Positions 33,259-44,655 are shown, numbered from the stretch's first letter. The stretch: DNA of 64,000 nucleotides from Lacinutrix sp. Bg11-31 (GCF_002831665.1 NZ_CP025118.1:992001-1056000); one strand, 5' to 3'. Notes: generated by a model from the letters alone, not told the origin. A program made the numbers and translations.

Positions 33259-36200
33259 ATGCTTAATAAAGCAATCAAATTTCTTATCGAGAATAAACTC
33301 GTTGCAGTGCTATTACTCGTCCTTTTTGTTGGATGGGGAACTGTCAACACACCTTTTAATTGGGAAACTGGATTTTTACCAAGTAATCCTGTAGCTGTAG
33401 ATGCTATTCCAGATATTGGCGAGAACCAACAAATTGTTTTCACCAAATGGGATGGTCGTTCGCCACAAGATATTGAAGACCAAATCACGTATCCATTAAC
33501 CACATCTTTACTTGGGATTCCTGGAGTAAAAACAATTCGTAGTTCATCAATGTTTGGGTTTTCGAGCATCTATATCATTTTTGAGGAAGATATTGAGTTT
33601 TACTGGAGTAGAAGTAGAATTTTAGAAAAACTAAACTCATTACCAAACGGATTATTACCCGAAAATGTAAATCCTGCATTGGGACCAGATGCCACAGGTT
33701 TAGGGCAAATATTTTGGTACACATTGGAAGGTCGTGATGAAAACGGAAAAGTAACTGGTGGTTGGGATTTACAGGAATTGCGAAGTATTCAAGATTACTA
33801 TGTAAAATATTCGCTGTCAGCTGCAAGTGGTGTTTCTGAAGTGGCATCTATTGGCGGTTACGTACAAGAATATCAAGTAGATGTTAATCCAGAATTAATG
33901 CGTCAATATAATATAGGTTTAAACCAAGTTGTAAAAGCTGTAAAAGAAAGCAATAAAGACATTGGAGCGCAAACTTTAGAAATAAATCAAGCCGAATATT
34001 TAGTTCGTGGTTTAGGCTATGTAAAATCGATTGAAGATATCGAAAATGCTGTAGTAACTTCAGAAGATTATACTTCTATTAAAATTAAAGATATTGGTAA
34101 AGTATCAATAGGTCCTGCAACACGCAGAGGCTTATTAGATAAAGAAGGTGCAGAAGTTGTTGGTGGTGTTGTTGTTGCAAGATATGGTGCAAATCCTATG
34201 GAAGTGATTACAAATGTAAAAGCTAAAATAGACGAACTTAAAGGAGGATTACCAACAAAAGTATTAGCAGATGGACGCATATCTCAATTAACCGTTGTTC
34301 CTTTTTATGATCGTACCGAACTTATTGAAGAAACTTTAGACACACTTAACGAAGCATTAACACTAGAAATATTAATTACCATTCTGGTGATTATAATTAT
34401 GGTTTTTAATTTAAGAGCTTCTATTTTAATTTCTGGATTACTACCTGTTGCAGTACTAATGGTTTTTGTCGCTATGAAACTGTTTAATGTAGATGCTAAT
34501 ATTGTAGCACTTTCTGGTATCGCTATTGCTATTGGAACTATGGTAGACGTAGGTGTTATACTTGCAGAAAATATGATAAGGCATCTGGATGATAACAATT
34601 TACGATTGCGTGAAGATGGCACAGAATACACTATAAATGAAGTGGTTTACAATGCAACTGCCGAAGTTTCTGGAGCAATTTTAACTGCTGTTTTAACTAC
34701 AATTATAAGTTTTGTACCTGTGTTTACAATGATTGGAGCAGAAGGAAAACTATTTAGACCTTTAGCGTTTACAAAAACAATGGCATTATCAGCATCTTTA
34801 GTTATTGCCTTGTTTTTAATTCCACCATTTGCTGCGTATTTATTCCGAAAAACAACACTTAAAAATTCGTTTAGATATCTTTTAAATGGAGCTTTAATAG
34901 GTGTAGGAATTGTAATTGTGATAAGTGGTTATTGGTTAGGAACTATTTTAATAGCTTTCGGAATTACTGGATTATTAGGCGTTTTTGGAAAACTAGATAC
35001 CAAAAAAATAAATCTAATAAATATTATTATTTCTTCGGTTGCAATTGTATTTCTACTTGCCGAATATTGGAGACCGTTAGGCTTTGATAGAAGTATTTTA
35101 ATCAACTTAATTTTTGTATCTATTATTTGCTTCGGAATTTTAGGAATATTCACAATTTTTAGAAAATATTATGGTCAAATTTTAAAATGGGCTTTAGCAA
35201 ATAAAGTATTGTTTTTAATAATTCCTGCAACCGTTCTTATTTCTGGAGCTTGGATTATGAATAATACAGGAAAAGAATTTATGCCATCTTTAAACGAAGG
35301 CTCTTTTCTATTAATGCCAACGTCTTTACCACATTCTGGTGTTGAAGAAAATAAACGTGTATTGCAACAATTAGATATGGCTGTTGCTACTATTCCAGAA
35401 ATTGAAACTGTAGTAGGAAAAGCTGGTAGAACAGAATCTGCTTTAGATCCTGCACCTTTATCAATGTACGAAAATATGATTCAGTACAAATCTGAATATA
35501 TGCGTAATTCAGAAGGAAAAAGACAACGCTACAAAGTAAATGACGATGGTTTATTCGAATTAAAAGATGAACGTTTTATTGCAAATCCTAACAATTCAGA
35601 AAACACAACGCTTACGAAACTTGAGCATTCTCAATTAATTATAGATAACGATGGTGAATTCTATAGAAACTGGCGACCAGAAATTAAAAATCCTGATGAT
35701 ATTTGGAATGAAATAGTAAGAGTCACCAAATTACCAGGAGTAACTTCTGCTCCAAAATTACAACCTATAGAAACCAGATTGGTAATGCTTCAAACAGGAA
35801 TGCGCGCACCAATGGGAATAAAAGTAAAAGGACAAGATTTAAAACAAATTGAAGCTTTTGGTTTACAATTAGAAAGTCTTTTAAAACAAGCAGAAGGTGT
35901 TAAAGTGGAAGCAGTTTTTGCAGATAGAATTGTTGGTAAACCCTATTTGCTAATTGATATTGATAGAGAAAAAATAGCACGTTACGGCATATCTATTCAA
36001 GATGTACAAGATGTTTTAAAAGTCGCAATTGGCGGAATGCAATTAACTCAAACCGTTGAAGGAAGAGAACGTTATGGTATACGAGTGCGTTATCCAAGAG
36101 AGTTGCGTGGTAATCCAGAAGATATAAAAGACATCTATATTCCTGTTGAAAAAGGAAGTCCTATACCATTAAGCGAATTAGCAACTATTCGATATGAACA

Positions 36201-36987
36201 AGGTCCACAAGTTATAAAAAGTGAAGACACCTTTTTAGTAGGTTACGTGTTGTTTGATAAATTAGACGGATTTGCAGAAGTGGATGTAGTAGAAAATGCA
36301 CAAGCTTTGTTTCAACAGAAAATAGATTCTGGCGAATTAATTGTTCCAAAAGGCATCAGTTATAAGTTTACAGGAACTTACGAAAACCAATTACGAGCAG
36401 AAAAAACATTGTCTGTTGTCGTTCCATTAGCACTTGCTATTATTTTCTTGATTCTGTATTTTCAGTTTAAATCTGTAACTACATCGTTAATGGTTTTTAC
36501 AGGAATTACTGTTGCATTTGCAGGTGGTTTTATTATGATTTGGTTATATGGTCAAGATTGGTTTTTCAATTTTAGCTTCTTTGGTGAGAATATGCGAGAC
36601 CTATTTAATATGAAAACCATCAATTTAAGTGTAGCAGTTTGGGTTGGTTTTATTGCACTATTTGGTATTGCTACAGATGATGGAGTAGTAATGGCAACCT
36701 ACTTAACACAATCTTTTGATCGCGAAAAACCTTCAGATAAAAAAAGTATTAGAACCGCTGCTTTACATGCAGCAGAAAAACGCATTAGACCTTGTTTAAT
36801 GACTACAGTAACTACTATTCTTGCCTTATTACCTGTATTAACATCCACAGGAAAAGGAAGTGATATTATGATTCCTATGGCAATTCCAATTTTTGGAGGA
36901 ATGGTCATAGACATCACGTCTTACTTTATTGTTCCAGTTTTATATAGTTGGAGAGAAGAGTTTAAACTAAAAAGAAAAAACAAATGA
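33259..36987 (+). CDS. Heavy-metal efflux RND transporter (CusA/CzcA family)
   Basis: 1242 aa inner-membrane proton-driven exporter of Cu/Ag or Zn/Co/Cd. N-terminal ENKLVAVLLLVLFVGWGTVN, pore-domain DGRSPQDIEDQITYPLTTSL, the TM4 proton-relay region GIAIAIGTMVDVGVILAENM and a second FGIATDDGVVMATYL are HME-RND hallmarks. An insertion of hydrophobic segments (about 530-640) lengthens it beyond the ~1040 residues of E. coli CusA. Substrate is likely copper, judged from the Cu-type P-ATPase and CusB-like adaptor in the same operon. Its stop overlaps the TolC-like start by 4 bp (ATGA). Confidence 0.93.
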   Translation: MLNKAIKFLIENKLVAVLLLVLFVGWGTVNTPFNWETGFLPSNPVAVDAIPDIGENQQIVFTKWDGRSPQDIEDQITYPLTTSLLGIPGVKTIRSSSMFGFSSIYIIFEEDIEFYWSRSRILEKLNSLPNGLLPENVNPALGPDATGLGQIFWYTLEGRDENGKVTGGWDLQELRSIQDYYVKYSLSAASGVSEVASIGGYVQEYQVDVNPELMRQYNIGLNQVVKAVKESNKDIGAQTLEINQAEYLVRGLGYVKSIEDIENAVVTSEDYTSIKIKDIGKVSIGPATRRGLLDKEGAEVVGGVVVARYGANPMEVITNVKAKIDELKGGLPTKVLADGRISQLTVVPFYDRTELIEETLDTLNEALTLEILITILVIIIMVFNLRASILISGLLPVAVLMVFVAMKLFNVDANIVALSGIAIAIGTMVDVGVILAENMIRHLDDNNLRLREDGTEYTINEVVYNATAEVSGAILTAVLTTIISFVPVFTMIGAEGKLFRPLAFTKTMALSASLVIALFLIPPFAAYLFRKTTLKNSFRYLLNGALIGVGIVIVISGYWLGTILIAFGITGLLGVFGKLDTKKINLINIIISSVAIVFLLAEYWRPLGFDRSILINLIFVSIICFGILGIFTIFRKYYGQILKWALANKVLFLIIPATVLISGAWIMNNTGKEFMPSLNEGSFLLMPTSLPHSGVEENKRVLQQLDMAVATIPEIETVVGKAGRTESALDPAPLSMYENMIQYKSEYMRNSEGKRQRYKVNDDGLFELKDERFIANPNNSENTTLTKLEHSQLIIDNDGEFYRNWRPEIKNPDDIWNEIVRVTKLPGVTSAPKLQPIETRLVMLQTGMRAPMGIKVKGQDLKQIEAFGLQLESLLKQAEGVKVEAVFADRIVGKPYLLIDIDREKIARYGISIQDVQDVLKVAIGGMQLTQTVEGRERYGIRVRYPRELRGNPEDIKDIYIPVEKGSPIPLSELATIRYEQGPQVIKSEDTFLVGYVLFDKLDGFAEVDVVENAQALFQQKIDSGELIVPKGISYKFTGTYENQLRAEKTLSVVVPLALAIIFLILYFQFKSVTTSLMVFTGITVAFAGGFIMIWLYGQDWFFNFSFFGENMRDLFNMKTINLSVAVWVGFIALFGIATDDGVVMATYLTQSFDREKPSDKKSIRTAALHAAEKRIRPCLMTTVTTILALLPVLTSTGKGSDIMIPMAIPIFGGMVIDITSYFIVPVLYSWREEFKLKRKNK

Positions 36988-38201
36988 AAAGAATAATTTT
37001 TATACTCATAAGTCTTTTAACTGTTGGTTTTTCTAATGCACAAGAATTAGAAATTTTCATTGATGAAGGATTAAACAATAATCCTGAAATTCAAAAATTC
37101 GAATTACAGTATAACATTGCTACTGAAAAAGTGAATGAAGTTAAGACACTACCAAATACTGAATTTGGTGTAGGTTATTTTATAAGTGAACCAGAAACCA
37201 GAACAGGAGCACAACGTTTTAAAGTATCAGCAAAACAAATGTTGCCTTGGTTTGGTACTATTACTTCACGCGAAAGTTATGTAAGTTCATTGGCAGATGC
37301 TAAATACGAAGACATTGTTATTGCAAAACGAAAAGTAATAGCTTCAATTTCTCAATCCTATTACAATTTGTATGCTAGTAAAGGAAAACAAGATGTACTA
37401 ACAGAAAATATAAAACTTCTAAAAACCTACGAAACATTAGCACTAACATCTGTTGAAGTTGGTAAAGCATCAGCTGTAGATGTATTACGATTACAAATGC
37501 GTCAAAATGAAATGCAACAATTATTAGAGGTATTGAGCCAAGAATTTTTGGCTGAACAAACCACTTTTAATAAACTATTAAATCGAGACAAAACTATTGC
37601 AATAAATGTTATAAATGAATTGAATTTACCTTCGGAAGATTTTGAAATAACTTCTGAAAATTTAGCATTACATCCAGAATTGTTGAAATATGATAAACTT
37701 TATAGTTCCGTAGAACAATCCGAATTATTGAATCAAAAAGAAAGCAGTCCAATGATTGGTTTTGGACTAGATTATATAAGCGTTAACGAACGTCCTAATA
37801 TGAATTTTAGTGACAACGGAAAGGATATCTTCATGCCAATGGTTTCGCTTTCAATTCCAATATTCAATAATAAATACAAATCGCAAACCAAGCAAAATGA
37901 GTTGCAACAAAAAGTAATTTTAGCTCAAAAGCAAGAACGCTTAAATATGTTAGAAACGCTTTTAGATAAAGCAGTAAACGAAAGAATTTCAGGAAGAATA
38001 AGTTATAATACTCAAACTAAAAACTTAAAACAAGCCAAAGATGCTGAAACCATTTTAATAAGAAGCTACGAAACAGGAACCATAGATTTTAATGATGTTT
38101 TAGATATTCAAGAACTACAATTAAAGTTTCAAATAAATCAAATAGAATCTATTAAAACCTACTATTTACAAACTACAATTATTAACTATTTAACACAGTA
38201 A
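36984..38201 (+). CDS. TolC-family outer membrane protein (CusC-like role)
   Basis: 405 aa with signal peptide [20 protein letters not shown]. Long helical OEP repeats ([60 protein letters not shown]) give two homologous halves. It should be the outer-membrane channel of the metal efflux complex. It overlaps the RND gene by 4 bp and precedes the P-type ATPase gene by 2 bp. Confidence 0.9.
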   Translation: MKRIIFILISLLTVGFSNAQELEIFIDEGLNNNPEIQKFELQYNIATEKVNEVKTLPNTEFGVGYFISEPETRTGAQRFKVSAKQMLPWFGTITSRESYVSSLADAKYEDIVIAKRKVIASISQSYYNLYASKGKQDVLTENIKLLKTYETLALTSVEVGKASAVDVLRLQMRQNEMQQLLEVLSQEFLAEQTTFNKLLNRDKTIAINVINELNLPSEDFEITSENLALHPELLKYDKLYSSVEQSELLNQKESSPMIGFGLDYISVNERPNMNFSDNGKDIFMPMVSLSIPIFNNKYKSQTKQNELQQKVILAQKQERLNMLETLLDKAVNERISGRISYNTQTKNLKQAKDAETILIRSYETGTIDFNDVLDIQELQLKFQINQIESIKTYYLQTTIINYLTQ

Positions 38202-38203
38202 TA

Positions 38204-40696
38204 ATGAAACACACATATCACATTCACGGAATGACCTGTAACGGTTGTCGTAATCACGTAGAAGAAACGCTTTCAAAAGTGAAAGGTGTTTTAAAAGCAA
38301 CTGTTGATTTAGAAAAAGCAGAAGCAACTATCGAAATGGAATCACATATTGCATTAGAAACATTTCAAAAAGCGCTTAAAAATGATGGTGGACGATATAG
38401 TATTAATAATTTTGGAGAACAGCATCCTATCGACAGAAAAGAAGAAAAACCAATTGTTAAAGGAATAGGAACATTTTATTGCCCAATGCATTGCGAAGGC
38501 GAAAAAACTTATGATAAAGCTGGCGATTGTTCTGTTTGCGGAATGGATTTAGTGGAAGAACGAAATTTATCAACAGCTTTATCCAATCAATGGACGTGTT
38601 CTATGCACCCAGAAGTTATAAAAGACGAAGCTGGAGCTTGTCCAATTTGCGGAATGGATTTAGTGCCATTAGAAGCAGATATTTCAGCAGAAGATAAAAC
38701 CTATAAAAAGCTATTAAAAAAGTTTTGGATTGCAGTCATTTTTACTGTTCCTATATTTTTAATCGCAATGTCTGAAATGTTAGAAAACAATCCATTGTAT
38801 GCTGTTTTAGGGCAAAAGAATTGGAATTGGATTCAGTTCTCATTATCAATTCCTGTCGTCTTTTATGCAACTTGGATGTTCTTTAAGCGTGCTTGGACTT
38901 CCATAAAAACAATGAACCTTAATATGTTTACGCTTATTGGTATTGGTTCAGGAATAGCTTGGCTATTTAGTGTATTTGCAATGTTGTTTCCTGAGGTTTT
39001 TCCTGCGGATTTCAAAACTGCTGATGGTAATGTATTTGTGTATTTTGAAGCAACAACAGTTATTCTAACATTAGTTTTATTAGGTCAATTATTAGAAGCA
39101 AGAGCACACAGTCAAACAAGTGGAGCAATTAAGGAATTACTAAAATTAGTACCATCAACAGCAACTTTTGTTAATAATGGAGTAGATGAAGTCATTGCAA
39201 TTGATAAGATTGAACAAGGGAATTTACTACGTGTTAAGCCTGGCGAGAAAATACCAGTCGATGGTAGTATTGTTGAAGGTTATAGTAATATTGATGAATC
39301 TATGATTACTGGAGAACCTATTCCAGTAGATAAAAATGTGGATGACAAAGTGAGTTCTGGAACCATAAACGGATCAAAATCATTTGTAATGAAAGCCGAA
39401 AAAGTAGGTTCAGAAACTTTACTTTCGCAAATTATTCATATGGTAAATAATGCCAGCCGTTCTAAAGCACCAATTCAAAAATTAGCTGATAGAATTTCTA
39501 AATATTTTGTCCCTATCGTTTTAATCCTTTCAGTAATCACATTTATTGCATGGGCAATTTTTGGTCCAGAACCTGCTTATGTGTTTGCCTTTGTAAATGC
39601 TATTGCAGTATTAATTATTGCGTGTCCTTGCGCATTAGGTTTGGCAACACCAATGTCTGTTATGGTTGGTGTTGGTAGAGCTGCACAATCTGGAGTTTTA
39701 ATAAAAAATGCAGAAGCTTTAGAAAAAATGAATAAAGTGGATACGCTTATTGTTGATAAAACAGGAACAATTACGGAAGGAAAACCATCTGTAGAAAAAG
39801 TAATTTCTGTAAATAAAATAGAAGAAAAAAACTTACTTAAATACATATCATCTTTAAACCAATATAGCGAGCATCCTTTAGCAAAAGCAATCGTTAATTA
39901 TGGGAAATCGAAAGAAATATCCATCACTAAAGTAAACGATTTTGAAGCAGTAGCAGGAAAAGGAGTTATTGGTACAGTGGATTCAAAAAAGATAACATTG
40001 GGTAATGCCAAACTGTTAGAACAGTTTTCTATTTCAATTTCAAAAGATTTAGCCAACAAAGTTGTAGCTGAACAAGAACAAGGTAAAACAGTTTCATATA
40101 TAACTGTAGAAAATGAAGCAGTTGGTTATGTCACTATTTTTGATGCCATTAAAAAAACAAGTCAAAAAGCAATAACAGAATTGCAAAATAATGGCGTTGA
40201 AGTTATAATGCTAACAGGTGATAATAAGAATACTGCAAAAGCAGTAGCAGCACAATTAAACCTAAAGCATTACAAAGCAGAATGTCTTCCAGAAGATAAA
40301 CTTAACGAAATTAAAACACTTCAAGAACAAGGTAAAGTGGTTGCAATGGCAGGCGATGGTATTAATGACGCACCTGCATTAGCTCAATCTGATGTTGGTA
40401 TTGCAATGGGAACAGGAACTGATGTTGCCATAGAAAGTGCCTCAATAACTTTGGTGAAAGGCGATTTGCAAGGTATTGTAAAAGCGAAAAAATTAAGCCA
40501 TAAAGTGGTAAAAAATATTCAACAGAATCTCTTTTTTGCATTCATCTATAATGTCTTAGGAGTTCCAATTGCAGCTGGTCTTTTATATCCTATTTTCGGA
40601 TTATTACTCTCACCAATGATTGCTGCTTTGGCAATGAGTTTTAGTTCGGTATCCGTAATTGTAAATGCTTTAAGATTAAGAAATATTAAAATATAG
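38204..40696 (+). CDS. Copper-translocating P-type ATPase with HMA and two HMBD domains
   Basis: 830 aa. N-terminal heavy-metal-associated domain ([19 protein letters not shown]), then two heavy-metal-binding domains: [19 protein letters not shown] and [20 protein letters not shown]. The P1B core follows: membrane CPC in [15 protein letters not shown], phosphorylation [21 protein letters not shown] (HP motif), TGDN and [14 protein letters not shown]. It would move Cu+ (or Ag+) out of the cytoplasm into the periplasm, where the RND system exports it. The first HMBD has an altered spacing and one Cys-x-x-Cys. Confidence 0.94.
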   Translation: MKHTYHIHGMTCNGCRNHVEETLSKVKGVLKATVDLEKAEATIEMESHIALETFQKALKNDGGRYSINNFGEQHPIDRKEEKPIVKGIGTFYCPMHCEGEKTYDKAGDCSVCGMDLVEERNLSTALSNQWTCSMHPEVIKDEAGACPICGMDLVPLEADISAEDKTYKKLLKKFWIAVIFTVPIFLIAMSEMLENNPLYAVLGQKNWNWIQFSLSIPVVFYATWMFFKRAWTSIKTMNLNMFTLIGIGSGIAWLFSVFAMLFPEVFPADFKTADGNVFVYFEATTVILTLVLLGQLLEARAHSQTSGAIKELLKLVPSTATFVNNGVDEVIAIDKIEQGNLLRVKPGEKIPVDGSIVEGYSNIDESMITGEPIPVDKNVDDKVSSGTINGSKSFVMKAEKVGSETLLSQIIHMVNNASRSKAPIQKLADRISKYFVPIVLILSVITFIAWAIFGPEPAYVFAFVNAIAVLIIACPCALGLATPMSVMVGVGRAAQSGVLIKNAEALEKMNKVDTLIVDKTGTITEGKPSVEKVISVNKIEEKNLLKYISSLNQYSEHPLAKAIVNYGKSKEISITKVNDFEAVAGKGVIGTVDSKKITLGNAKLLEQFSISISKDLANKVVAEQEQGKTVSYITVENEAVGYVTIFDAIKKTSQKAITELQNNGVEVIMLTGDNKNTAKAVAAQLNLKHYKAECLPEDKLNEIKTLQEQGKVVAMAGDGINDAPALAQSDVGIAMGTGTDVAIESASITLVKGDLQGIVKAKKLSHKVVKNIQQNLFFAFIYNVLGVPIAAGLLYPIFGLLLSPMIAALAMSFSSVSVIVNALRLRNIKI

Positions 40697-40700
40697 ATAG

Positions 40701-41492
40701 ATGTTTAAAACAGTTTTTAAAATATCAAAAATGGATTGTCCTTCTGAAGAAAATCTGATACGAATGAAACTATCAGATATAGATGGCATCAAGCAACTTG
40801 GTTTTGATTTAGAGAATAGAATTTTAACGGTATTTCATATTAACGAAGTTATTCCTATTGAAAATGCTATAAAGGAACTAAATCTAAAAGAAAGTAAAGT
40901 TAGTTCCGAGCAAACGGAAATAATTATGGAAGAATCTAGTACAAATCAATCCAAACTTTTATGGACGGTTTTAATAATCAATTTTCTATTCTTCATAATA
41001 GAAATGAGTACAGGAATCATTTCAAAATCAATGGGTTTGGTGGCTGATAGTTTAGATATGCTTGCCGATTCTTTTGTATATGGTTTAAGCCTTTTAGCAG
41101 TTGGTGGAACAGTTTTAAAAAAGAAACGCATTGCAAAATATGCAGGTTATTTACAAATAACACTTGCTGTCATAGGCATTATTGAGGTTGTTCGTAGATT
41201 TTTAGGTTTTGATGCTTTGCCTGTGTTTTCTACAATGATTGTCGTTTCAATCTTTGCTTTAATCGCCAATGGAATTTGTCTTTTCTTATTACAAAAATCT
41301 AAAAGTACAGAAGCGCATATGCGTGCAAGTATGATATTTACCTCTAACGATATTATTATCAATGTAGGTGTAATAATTGCAGGACTGTTAGTGAATTGGC
41401 TACACTCTGGAATACCAGATTTAATAATAGGAATAATCGTTTTTACAATAGTAATTCAAGGTGCTTTAAGAATTTTAAAATTGAGTAATTAA
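40701..41492 (+). CDS. Cation transporter: HMA-like domain fused to CDF-type membrane domain
   Basis: 263 aa. Residues 1-75 resemble an HMA ferredoxin-like domain (FKTVFKISKMDCPSEENLIR), but the metal pair CxxC is reduced to one Cys. From about 90 there are five or six membrane segments with the cation-diffusion-facilitator pattern SMGLVADSLDMLADSFVYG, whose Asp pairs bind Zn/Co/Ni in the family. No long C-terminal cytoplasmic domain is present. Encoded 4 bp after the P-ATPase. Probably a metal exporter broadening the operon's range; the degenerate HMA may be regulatory. Confidence 0.85.
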   Translation: MFKTVFKISKMDCPSEENLIRMKLSDIDGIKQLGFDLENRILTVFHINEVIPIENAIKELNLKESKVSSEQTEIIMEESSTNQSKLLWTVLIINFLFFIIEMSTGIISKSMGLVADSLDMLADSFVYGLSLLAVGGTVLKKKRIAKYAGYLQITLAVIGIIEVVRRFLGFDALPVFSTMIVVSIFALIANGICLFLLQKSKSTEAHMRASMIFTSNDIIINVGVIIAGLLVNWLHSGIPDLIIGIIVFTIVIQGALRILKLSN

Positions 41493-41503
41493 AATATAAT
41501 AAA

Positions 41504-43276
41504 ATGAAAAAATATATAATTTATATCGGAATATTAGCTATTGGCTTACTTTTAGGTTGGTTGCTTTTTGGAAATGTATCAACTAAAGAAACAGAACACA
41601 ATCACGATACCATTTCAGAAACCAATCAAATGTGGACGTGTTCTATGCATCCACAAATTATGCAACCAGAAGCTGGAGATTGTCCAATTTGCGGAATGGA
41701 TTTAATTCCAGCAGAAAATAGTTCGGAAGGATTATTAGCAGACCAATTTAAACTTACAGAAAATGCAATGGCATTGGCAAACATTCAAACTTCAATTGTT
41801 GGTAATGGTAAAGCAGAAGATAATACCATTAAATTATCTGGGAAGATTGTTGCCAATGAAGAAGCTAATGCAGTACAGGTAAGTTATTTTTCTGGAAGAA
41901 TAGAACGACTTAATATGAATTTTACAGGTGAAGAAGTTCGCAAAGGACAACTATTGGCAACTATTTACTCGCCTGAATTATATGCTGCTCAACAAGAACT
42001 CATTACAGCAGCTTCATTAAAAGAATCGCAACCAGCATTGTACAAAGCAGTTCGTAATAAATTAAAATTATGGAAGCTTTCTGAAAACCAAATTAATCAA
42101 ATAGAAACCTCTGGTAAGGTTAAAGAAAATTTTCCTGTATACGCAACGGTTTCAGGAACAGTTTCAGAAAAATTAGTTGAACAAGGCGATTATGTAAAAC
42201 AAGGACAAGCCTTACTCAAAATTGCAAACTTAAGTACAGTTTGGGCAAATTTTGATGTATATGAAAATCAAATCGATCTGTTTAAAAAAGGTCAAGAAAT
42301 TTCTATAACTACCAATGCTTATGCTAACAAGGAATTTAAAGGAAAAGTAGATTTTATAGATCCTGTTTTAGATGTTAGAACAAGAACCGTAAAATTAAGA
42401 GTTGTACTTAATAATAAAGAAGAAATTTTTAAACCAGGACTATTTGTTGAAGGGAAAATTAACGGAATAACATCCAGTAAAGAGCAAGTGTTGACCATAC
42501 CATCTACAGCTGTTTTATGGACAGGAAAACGTTCAGTTGTCTATATAAAAACAGATTCTACACAACCTATTTTTGAAATGCGTGAAATTACTTTAGGCAA
42601 TAAAATTGGAGATAACTATCAAGTTTTAGAAGGCTTAAATAATGGAGATGAAATTGTAACTAATGGAACATTTACAGTAGATGCAGCAGCACAATTACAA
42701 GGGAAAAAATCTATGATGAATAAAAAAGGAGGCAAGGTTATGACTGGTCACGAAGGACATCTTGGAATGGAAAGCACCTCTGAAGTAACTAATAAAAAAC
42801 CTTCTAATAGTAATGAAAGAATAAATGTATCAAAGGACTTTCAAAAACAACTGAAAATAATTTTTAATGATTATATAAAATTGAAAGATGCTTTGGTAAA
42901 AGAGGATTCAAATAACGCTAAAGCAGAATCAAAAAAAATATTGAATGATTTATCTAAAGTAAATATGAAACTGTTAACAGTCAAAGAAACTCACAAACAT
43001 TGGATGTCCATTGAAAAAGAAATAAAAATGGCTGTAACTTCCATTTCAAACACAACTAAAATTGAAGAACAAAGAACATATTTTAAAAACCTTTCTTCAC
43101 ATGTAACAAATGCAATAGAAGTATTCGGAATTAATGAAAAAGTTTACCATCAGTTTTGTCCAATGGCAGATAATAACAATGGTGCATATTGGTTGAGTAC
43201 AGAAAAAAAAGTAATCAATCCATATTTTGGTAATGCAATGCTTACCTGTGGTGAAGTAAAACAAGTAATAGAATAA
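41504..43276 (+). CDS. CusB-like periplasmic adaptor with HMBD and DUF3347 domains
   Basis: 590 aa. N-terminal membrane anchor (about 5-25), then an HMBD (WTCSMHPQIMQPEAGDCPIC, about 44-75), then the MFP core: YFSGRIERLNMNFTGEEVRK (lipoyl), a helical hairpin, FPVYATVSGTVSEKLVEQGD and the barrel ending near 405. The C-terminal ~160 residues are a DUF3347 helical domain (FQKQLKIIFNDYIKLKDALV) ending in a Cys/Met motif YHQFCPMADNNNGAYWL and MLTCGE, likely copper binding. It would bridge CusA-like and TolC-like proteins and pass metal to them. Confidence 0.93.
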   Translation: MKKYIIYIGILAIGLLLGWLLFGNVSTKETEHNHDTISETNQMWTCSMHPQIMQPEAGDCPICGMDLIPAENSSEGLLADQFKLTENAMALANIQTSIVGNGKAEDNTIKLSGKIVANEEANAVQVSYFSGRIERLNMNFTGEEVRKGQLLATIYSPELYAAQQELITAASLKESQPALYKAVRNKLKLWKLSENQINQIETSGKVKENFPVYATVSGTVSEKLVEQGDYVKQGQALLKIANLSTVWANFDVYENQIDLFKKGQEISITTNAYANKEFKGKVDFIDPVLDVRTRTVKLRVVLNNKEEIFKPGLFVEGKINGITSSKEQVLTIPSTAVLWTGKRSVVYIKTDSTQPIFEMREITLGNKIGDNYQVLEGLNNGDEIVTNGTFTVDAAAQLQGKKSMMNKKGGKVMTGHEGHLGMESTSEVTNKKPSNSNERINVSKDFQKQLKIIFNDYIKLKDALVKEDSNNAKAESKKILNDLSKVNMKLLTVKETHKHWMSIEKEIKMAVTSISNTTKIEEQRTYFKNLSSHVTNAIEVFGINEKVYHQFCPMADNNNGAYWLSTEKKVINPYFGNAMLTCGEVKQVIE

Positions 43277-43312
43277 TTTAAAATCAAATATTAATAATTA
43301 AATTTTAAAACA

Positions 43313-43723
43313 ATGAAGAAAGTAATTTTAAGTGTAGCTGTAATAATGGCTATTGGTTTAACAAGTTGTAAAAACAAAACCAAAAAAGAAAATGAAACAA
43401 CAACCGAAGTATCTAAAGAAATGGCAATGACAGACATATCTTTTGGAGTAAGAGGAAATTGTGGAATGTGTAAAAACACTATCGAAAAAGCTGTAAACAA
43501 AGTTGATGGAGTAGCTAAAGCAACTTGGGACGTAGATAAAAAGAAAATGGATGTGTCATTTTATGATACAAAAACAGATGCAATGGCAATCCATAATGCA
43601 ATTGCAGCATCAGGTTATGATACCGAAAAAGTTACTGGAAATTTAGATGCTTATGATGGTTTACCAGGGTGTTGTAAATACGACCACGAAATGAAAATGA
43701 ACCAATCTGGTGAAATGAATTAA
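43313..43723 (+). CDS. HMA-domain lipoprotein/periplasmic metallochaperone
   Basis: 136 aa. Signal sequence MKKVILSVAVIMAIGLTSC with a lipobox Cys, then a spacer and an HMA-type fold: SFGVRGNCGMCKNTIEKAVN carrying the metal motif GNCGMC, and VDKKKMDVSFYDTKTD. It is likely a membrane-tethered copper chaperone feeding the efflux complex; last gene of the operon, 36 bp after the adaptor. The C-terminus has CCKYDHEMKMNQ, additional possible ligands. Confidence 0.88.
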   Translation: MKKVILSVAVIMAIGLTSCKNKTKKENETTTEVSKEMAMTDISFGVRGNCGMCKNTIEKAVNKVDGVAKATWDVDKKKMDVSFYDTKTDAMAIHNAIAASGYDTEKVTGNLDAYDGLPGCCKYDHEMKMNQSGEMN

Positions 43724-43949
43724 AACCTATGAAAAATAAATGTTGATTTCTATTTTAGATAATATTAGAAGTAGTGATTAAAAAATTTTCTAATGAAAAT
43801 AAAAATATAGCAAGGGTATAGAAATTTTAGAGCATGGCAAATGTGGCTTAAAAATTTTATACTGTTGCGGAAACTTAACTAAATGTTTATGTTTTTTTTA
43901 CAACTAGAATCATCCATGTATTTCTAAACATTAATAAGGAGTTTAAAAG

Positions 43950-44510
43950 TTTTGCTTTTTTTGGCGTTGGCTTTGCGGTTGGATATTGAGTTTTAAAAAA
44001 TTTAATGTGTTAGCATAAATTATTAAAAAAAAGCAATCGAGCGTAAAGGCAGCGGCAATTTTACATAACGACTAATTATAGTACAAATTCGCTAGTTCTG
44101 AAGTTTCTTATAAATCGTGTATTTGAAAAAAAATATGAATCATTGTATAGAATACTCTATTTAAACGAGAAGTTAAATTGTAACTATTAGTAAAATGATA
44201 ATGTTTAAAAACCAAGTACTATAGCTACTTGTGAAAACAAAAATATTCTGGAATATTTTATATAATATAGAATTATAGCTTACACAGTAACAAACAATAA
44301 ACTTATTGTTAAATATTGTTTTAATATTGCATCATCTACAGGATTATCCAATATTAAAAGAGTACTATAATGTACCGCGTTATGTAACTTTGCTTTGGTA
44401 AAAGCGAAGTTAAATTACTACTTTTTCTTATTTTTTTCCTCTCAAATGTTTCTCTACAATGTTAATGGAACACTCTTTTCACGAAGCGACGATAGGAGAG
44501 AAGTGGAATG
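43950..44510 (+). repeat. Modular intergenic repeat (copy 6, all modules)
   Basis: TTTTTTTGGCGTTGGCTTTG and AAAGCAATCGAGCG, then GGCAGCGGCAATTTTACATA followed by ACGACTAATTATAG; a second left arm GGAATATTTTATATAATATA with GAATTATAGCT near 44257; GGATTATCCAATATTAAA; right arm TACTATAATGTACCGCGTTA (44363) TGTAACTTTGCTTTGG; and ATGTTAATGGAACACTC, GAAGCGACGATAGGAG, GTGGAATGG. It lies between the copper operon and the hydrolase/kinase operon with no coding content. Confidence 0.85.
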
Positions 44511-44593
44511 GGATTATTTCTTAGATATTGAATAGATCTATAACCAGTGTTTCAGAAGTTCATTAAGGATAGGATTGTATTAAAGTTAATAAT

Positions 44594-44619
44594 ATAGTGT
44601 ATCTTTATAAATACGCTAT
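44594..44619. promoter_or_regulatory. Inverted repeat upstream of the RsbQ-like operon
   Basis: ATAGTGTAT (44594-44602), 8 bases CTTTATAA, ATACGCTAT (44611-44619): a 9-bp inverted repeat with one mismatch, 36 bp before the start codon. TATCTTTA within it could be a -7 element. The arm/spacer geometry (9-8-9) is the same as the repeat at 24201-24226, though the sequence differs. Confidence 0.4.
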
Positions 44620-44655
44620 TAACTTGGATGCCATAGTAAAACTAAAAAATTTTAT

